A DNA stretch of 11,714 nucleotides, from NCBI GenBank assembly GCA_003118195.1, contig BEXV01000159.1, forward strand, positions 15,495-27,208. Reading direction: 5' to 3'. The notes below the pieces were generated by a model, which was not told the DNA's origin, searched no databases, and was given only the letters and a program-made list of their open reading frames with translations. Shown here in pieces: positions 8,569-11,714 of this stretch. The stretch is from Hemicentrotus pulcherrimus. Its lineage: Eukaryota; Echinodermata; Echinoidea; Camarodonta; Strongylocentrotidae. How positions within the stretch are numbered: position 1 is the stretch's first letter; each line of letters opens with the position of its first letter. The translations under genes and the position numbers were made by a program.

Positions 8569-8600
8569 GCCCCATTGACTCATCACTTCCGGGGTATATA
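8568..8600 (-). promoter_or_regulatory. WASHC1: putative WASHC1 core promoter: TATA, ETS and AP-1 sites
   Basis: On the minus strand, in order: TATATA (8600-8595), an ETS-family site CCGGAAGT (8592-8585), an AP-1 site TGAGTCA (8582-8576) and an initiator-like CAGTC with A at 8568. The TATA-to-initiator distance is about 32 bases. The sites are packed in one 33-base block directly upstream of a consensus splice donor. The motif calls are direct; the function is inference. Confidence 0.4.
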
Positions 8601-8654
8601 CGGTACGGTATTGTGGAAACATCCATTATTCACCAATTCAATTCACGGACTTTA

Positions 8655-8693
8655 TTCCAGACCATAGAGATATTATATCTCTATGTTCCAGAC
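8655..8693. repeat. 23-bp palindrome bounded by 8-bp direct repeats
   Basis: TTCCAGAC occurs at 8655-8662 and 8686-8693. Exactly between them lies a near-perfect palindrome with 11-bp arms CATAGAGATAT / ATATCTCTATG and a one-base centre. The layout resembles a tiny insertion with an 8-bp target-site duplication. Confidence 0.7.
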
Positions 8694-8754
8694 TCAGCTC
8701 CAAGAGCAGAGGTCTACCAGGGATATGAGAGTTAAATTCCCTGGGTCTACTATT

Positions 8755-8859
8755 TACATGTAGATATAAACAATGAACAAAAATACGAGGGGAACATATT
8801 ATCAAAACTGACATATCTACATGTAGCTATAAACAATGTCCAAAAATAAGAGGGGAACA
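8755..8859 (+). repeat. direct repeat, two 42-bp copies 63 bp apart
   Basis: Copies at 8755-8796 and 8818-8859 share TACATGTAG, TATAAACAATG, CAAAAATA and GAGGGGAACA, with 4 differences in 42 positions. This is probably a short tandem duplication of dispersed repeat sequence. Confidence 0.75.
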
Positions 8860-9019
8860 CAATCTGATATTATAATCTAAGCTTAACAAAACTAAACTAC
8901 CTTATTAAATCAACTTCTGCCGACTGTGACATAATGATTATCAATGTTGATAATGTCAAATTATTCCTTTGATTCATACATTTCCACCGTAGTAAATGAT
9001 GACGATGTAGAGCATAGAG

Positions 9020-9057
9020 TGTAGGCCTAGATGCCTATATAATTATATAGGCCTACA
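9020..9057. repeat. nested palindromes with TAGGCCTA
   Basis: A perfect 20-bp palindrome, GCCTATATAA joined to its complement, lies at 9033-9052. An outer inverted pair, TGTAGGCCTA (9020-9029) and TAGGCCTACA (9048-9057), overlaps it. The sequence can form alternative hairpins or a cruciform. Confidence 0.75.
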
Positions 9058-10128
9058 TTCATTTATTATCTAAACCAAATAAGAATACAATACCCTAGTA
9101 CTCTAGCCTACTGTTCAATCCTTTCCGAACTCCCTGGTTCAACCATTCCAACTCTGATTCAACATATTGCATAATTATGACGCACATGAGTATTGGAAAA
9201 TATTATATATCGTGTAAATTCTTTCATACCATGCATCCTGTCTTCACTATAATACCAAAATAAGTGTGAAACACAATCTCATGCAGAGACTTAAAAAAAC
9301 AAAAATCTACCTATATAGGCCTATGACATCTCAGATAGATAGCGTCACCTATTGACATGTCACATGTGCTAACTTGACATGGATAATCCAATGAGTTCTG
9401 TAGGCATTACAATTAAAATTGGTCTTAAATTTTATTTCTCGAAAATCTTTGAGAGCGTGCAACTGTGTTTCTCTCTGAGTTACATACACCACAGAACCAC
9501 AAATATCGGATAAAGAAGGATGCAATATTATTGGTTGGATCATTCGCGCATCATTCATCCCTGTAAAAGACCTGTAGTATAGTTAAAGGAGAGAAGCATA
9601 TTATATCCGAAGTTATAATCGTCTGCAAAGTTGGTTGGGGGAGCTTTCTCGAAGCTAAATGAAACCAAATTTCTAAAGTATATTACATTCTCAACTTCGA
9701 ACATGATAGCAATTATGTATATAGCGTTAAACATTACTGGTCATTTCACTCAACGACTAAAGACAGTGGAGAACCTACCATTTTTGTGATGACTGTGTGT
9801 AAGTTTTTGAAAGTACATGTAGGAATGAGAGAGATTCTGATAGAGGGAGAGAGTCGATAGAGAAAGAGAGCAAGAGGAGAGGATGTGATAGAGGCTAGGC
9901 TAATCACCATCAGGACATTAAAACAGAACCATCACGATAAACAGAACGGTGCGAATGATCCAGGTGTGATAGCCCTACTATTTATTTTTCATATCTCTCT
10001 TTAATGTCAATTGTCCAGCGTGTTCCATAAGGCTAATATTTACATATTCTCAGAGGGCTAACCGGCCGGCCATATGCCAGGCATCTTTATTTGCGAATAA
10101 AACCATAACTGACATCGATGACGTATCT

Positions 10129-10189
10129 CAGGGGCGTGGGAGCAGGAAAATGCCCCCCCTTAATTTAAGGGGCCAAGTGATGGCCCCTG
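10129..10189. repeat. GC-rich nested inverted repeats
   Basis: CAGGGGC (10129-10135) pairs with GCCCCTG (10183-10189). Inside are CCCCTTAA / TTAAGGGG (10156-10163, 10165-10172) and GGGGCCA / TGGCCCC flanking AGTGA. CAGGGGCGT-type ends are common on hAT-like elements in marine invertebrates, but no 8-bp duplication is seen around this block. Confidence 0.4.
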
Positions 10190-10829
10190 CCATAGAATTG
10201 GAGAGTTTAGCCAACCCGATTCGAGTAAAGGGCACAGTATGGCGACTATAGGTACTGCTTCTTAATTACAGGCAAAAACATCAACAGAATAAATAATATA
10301 AAATCTATGTTGGGACCACAACAGAAACCAAAATGGCCAAACTCTGTGTATAGATGGCTCTGGTCCCTGATAATTATGAAGTGCAGACCATGACATTTAT
10401 ACCACAAAATCAAAATGAGGAGGGAAAAAAAAAACAACGACAAAGAACGATAAGAAACTTAGAGAATCAAAAATAAAATCCCAAATTAACCATCTTTATC
10501 TTTTTATCATAATTTTAATTAAAATGTTCTAAAATTGAATACGTTTATAGTTTGGCATTAGTCCAGGTTTTCGAGTATAATTTAACAAAAAAGAAATATC
10601 ATGATTGTTCAGAAATCTGATATTACCAATATTACTCAATCGACCTACACTTCAGATGACACCCGCCCATATCTGATTAATGACAGGGGCGTCGTAATGC
10701 CTTGCGAAATGGGGAGGGGGCACCGGTGGCATCCTTTATTTGCTATCGGCATTAGCGTGTATTAAAATAGGGTTATTTACATGGTCTTAATTTGATTTTC
10801 AGATAGATGTATAGGGGTAGATTTGGGGC

Positions 10830-11010
10830 TATTAAGTGTTGGAAGCCCGAAATTCGCCTAAAATTTGATGGCAAAATTCTGTTCGACTTAAAATACATTT
10901 GTTTTGAAGAACCTTACAGAAATGTGAAATGACATTCTTTCAAATTATGATAAAGTCTAAGTGAAATTTTGCCATCAACTTTGGTGGGACTCCTAGCACT
11001 TTAGAGAGGA
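10830..11010. mobile_element. foldback or MITE-like element with imperfect inverted repeats
   Basis: A perfect 14-bp inverted pair, TTGATGGCAAAATT (10865-10878) and AATTTTGCCATCAA (10965-10978), sits within longer imperfect arms. Outward, TTAAGTGTTGGAAGCCC corresponds to the complement of GGGACTCCTAGCACTTTA; inward, GTTCGACTTA corresponds to TAAAGTCTAAGTG. Outer ends and target duplication are not defined, and there is no coding capacity. Confidence 0.5.
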
Positions 11011-11223
11011 TTTAAGTCATTTATATTGTTTCATCCAAGGTTAAAGATAGAATTTTGATTAGCGTATATAGGAAATCTCCCGCGAAGTAATTTTTGCTGA
11101 TTAAAGGGCAGTTTTTTTTTAGATTACTACCCGTTATAAAATGGATTGTTCATTAAGAAAAGTGAATGATCAACAGGATCGCCAACACATTTACGAACTT
11201 TATTTCATTGTGATATTATAGGA

Positions 11224-11714
11224 CAGGGCTTCTCAAAGTCCGGACCGCTCCAGAGGCTTTGTTTTATAAAGCCCCACTGCACTAGCTACTTGCGCCCTCT
11301 ATTATAGCAAACAATGCCTAATCGGTATTCGTTGGTCCCCATGGTCCCCCTTTTCTTATATTAACTGAGAGCTGATTTGATGAGATAACCACCTGTCCGT
11401 GACCATGCAGGGAGGTCTAATCCCTCCTGGCCAAACTAGTGCAGACAGACACTAACCCTAAATGGGTAGGAGGATCCCGTTGATACCAAATTTATTCAAT
11501 TTTCCACCAAAAGATACCGAGGGCAGGCCTACACTGCGTATACAGCAGCCCAAGTAAACATTTCCCCATTAATAATGTATTCTACACAATGCATAGGCCT
11601 ATTTTATTACTGTCACTTAGATATACATGTAGATATGAAATGTTATGGACTTATTCTTTAAAAGATGCTCTACCAATTGTCATTCTATGGCCGAGATTCA
11701 AAAGACGCACCTCG
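11224..11714 (+). mobile_element. hAT-like element, one terminus visible, extends to or beyond window end
   Basis: CAGGGCTTCTCAAAGTCCGG at 11224 resembles the CAGGG-TTCTCAAA termini of hAT-family elements. A possible 8-bp duplication, TTATAGGA, precedes it (11216-11223). No matching CTTTGAGAAGCCCTG end is found before 11714, so the element is either truncated or continues outside. There is no transposase frame. The 3' boundary is simply the window end. Confidence 0.35.

Larger units (their letters stand above)
8860..11714. other. non-coding upstream flank
   Basis: No gene is supported in this stretch upstream of WASHC1. Open frames (such as 9349-9558 and 10246-10443 on the minus strand) are short and of background composition. 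It holds a purine-rich GA tract (about 9823-9900) and the repeat elements listed separately. Confidence 0.55.

Overview
The window is AT-rich animal nuclear DNA. It carries one confidently recognised gene, the WASH complex subunit 1 gene (WASHC1/WASH1), on the minus strand. I find no second gene, rRNA, intact tRNA, CRISPR array or bacterial-type operon. The organism is probably a marine invertebrate deuterostome, most likely an echinoderm such as a sea urchin. That is an inference from the animal-type WASH protein, introns of 586-802 bases, a tRNA-derived SINE, a TTAA-flanked MITE, and repeated TACATGTA and TAGGCCTA octamers. The sequence alone does not prove it.

Layout, left to right. 1-243: tRNA-derived SINE on the minus strand with recognisable A and B boxes. 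244-1020: non-coding, with POU-type octamers. 1027-1675: a decayed minisatellite (unit about 66 bases) split by a 397-base MITE flanked by TTAA duplications. 1676-2800: nothing recognisable. 2810-8568: the WASHC1 transcription unit, read right to left. 8569-8693: putative promoter. 8694-11714: non-coding upstream DNA with direct repeats, palindromes, a foldback element near 10830-11010 and a hAT-like terminus at 11224.

The WASHC1 model has a non-coding first exon (about 8568-8500) and five coding exons: 7623-7100, 6311-6100, 5467-5150, 4445-4269 and 3682-3510. All junctions are GT-AG, the phases match at every join, and the open frame is 1404 bases (467 residues plus stop), almost the length of human WASH1 (465). 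Domain order is canonical: WAHD1 with coiled coil, linker, polyproline, WH2, connector, acidic tail ending in Asp-Trp-Asp. The product activates Arp2/3 on endosomes for retromer-linked sorting.

I see no previously undescribed enzymatic or defence system. The points worth a second look are the MITE nested in a minisatellite, a palindrome bounded by 8-bp direct repeats just upstream of the promoter, a polyglycine spacer split by an intron, replacement of a known regulatory lysine, and an upstream ORF whose stop is created by splicing.
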